The position numbers and the translations under genes were made by a program. A stretch of 33,580 bases of DNA from Chloromonas sp. AAM2 (Eukaryota > Chlorophyta > Chlorophyceae > Chlamydomonadales > Chlamydomonadaceae): assembly GCA_004335635.1 (NCBI GenBank), contig QAXH01001162.1, positions 2,050-35,629 of the forward strand. Reading direction: 5' to 3'. Below the pieces are notes generated by a model. It was not told where the DNA came from, did no database searches, and saw nothing but the letters and a program-made list of their open reading frames with translations. Below, piece after piece: positions 33,510-33,580 of this stretch. Numbering within the stretch: position 1 is the first letter of the stretch; each line of letters opens with the position of its first letter.

Positions 33510-33580
33510 GTAAGGGGGATGTTCTGCTGCTGGGAATGGGAAGGCTGTGTGTGTACCAGGTAAGGGGGATGTTCTGCTGC
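33495..33580 (+). repeat. 36-bp direct repeat carrying a splice donor, at the window end
   Basis: Bases 33495-33530 and 33545-33580 are identical, a 50-bp period with a 14-bp spacer. Each copy contains CTGTGTGTGTACCAG|GTAAGG, so the donor of the last exon is present twice. The second copy stops exactly at the last base of the window. Confidence 0.9.

Overview
The window is nuclear DNA from a eukaryote, most likely a green alga (Chlorophyta, perhaps Trebouxiophyceae). Three things point there: a chloroplast Mg-protoporphyrin IX methyltransferase (CHLM), a MATH-domain protein with the plant TRAF1a/TRAF1b (MUSE13/14) architecture, and many short GT-AG introns with GTGAGT/GTAAGT donors. Long Gln/Ala/Ser tracts are also typical of algal proteins. 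No bacterial operon, rRNA, tRNA or CRISPR array is visible. Gene models were built by hand: splice sites were chosen so that codon phase is kept across every junction and the peptide follows the known family. No alignment or transcript was available.

Layout from left to right. (1) 1-6515, minus: the 5' two thirds of VPS8, a CORVET tethering subunit, in 12 exons; the 3' part lies outside the window. (2) 6761-7421, plus: a weak small hypothetical gene. (3) 7936-12376, minus, and (4) 12783-17492, plus: two unrecognised genes in head-to-head orientation, 406 bp apart. Each has several small exons encoding a charged, helical N-terminal part, followed by one giant last exon encoding a disordered, poly-Gln/Ser-rich tail (about 1027 and 982 aa). 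(5) 17493-19541: about 2 kb with no gene I can support. (6) 19542-27221, plus: a 15-exon MATH/TRAF-like gene of about 1142 aa. (7) 28335-31909, minus: CHLM in 7 exons, convergent with the MATH gene. (8) 32268 to the end, plus: the 5' end of a gene for a probable helical-repeat protein, divergent from CHLM.

The recognised genes belong to separate pathways: endosomal tethering, ubiquitin/autophagy-type scaffolding, and chlorophyll synthesis. This is ordinary eukaryotic gene order, not a functional cluster. The best leads for something new are the divergent pair of large disordered proteins, the plant-immunity-type MATH scaffold in what looks like an alga, and two odd splicing arrangements in VPS8: a symmetric exon placed directly after a minisatellite, and a 14-bp hairpin carrying rival splice sites. 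The last 86 bases hold a 36-bp direct repeat that duplicates a splice donor and ends exactly at the window edge.
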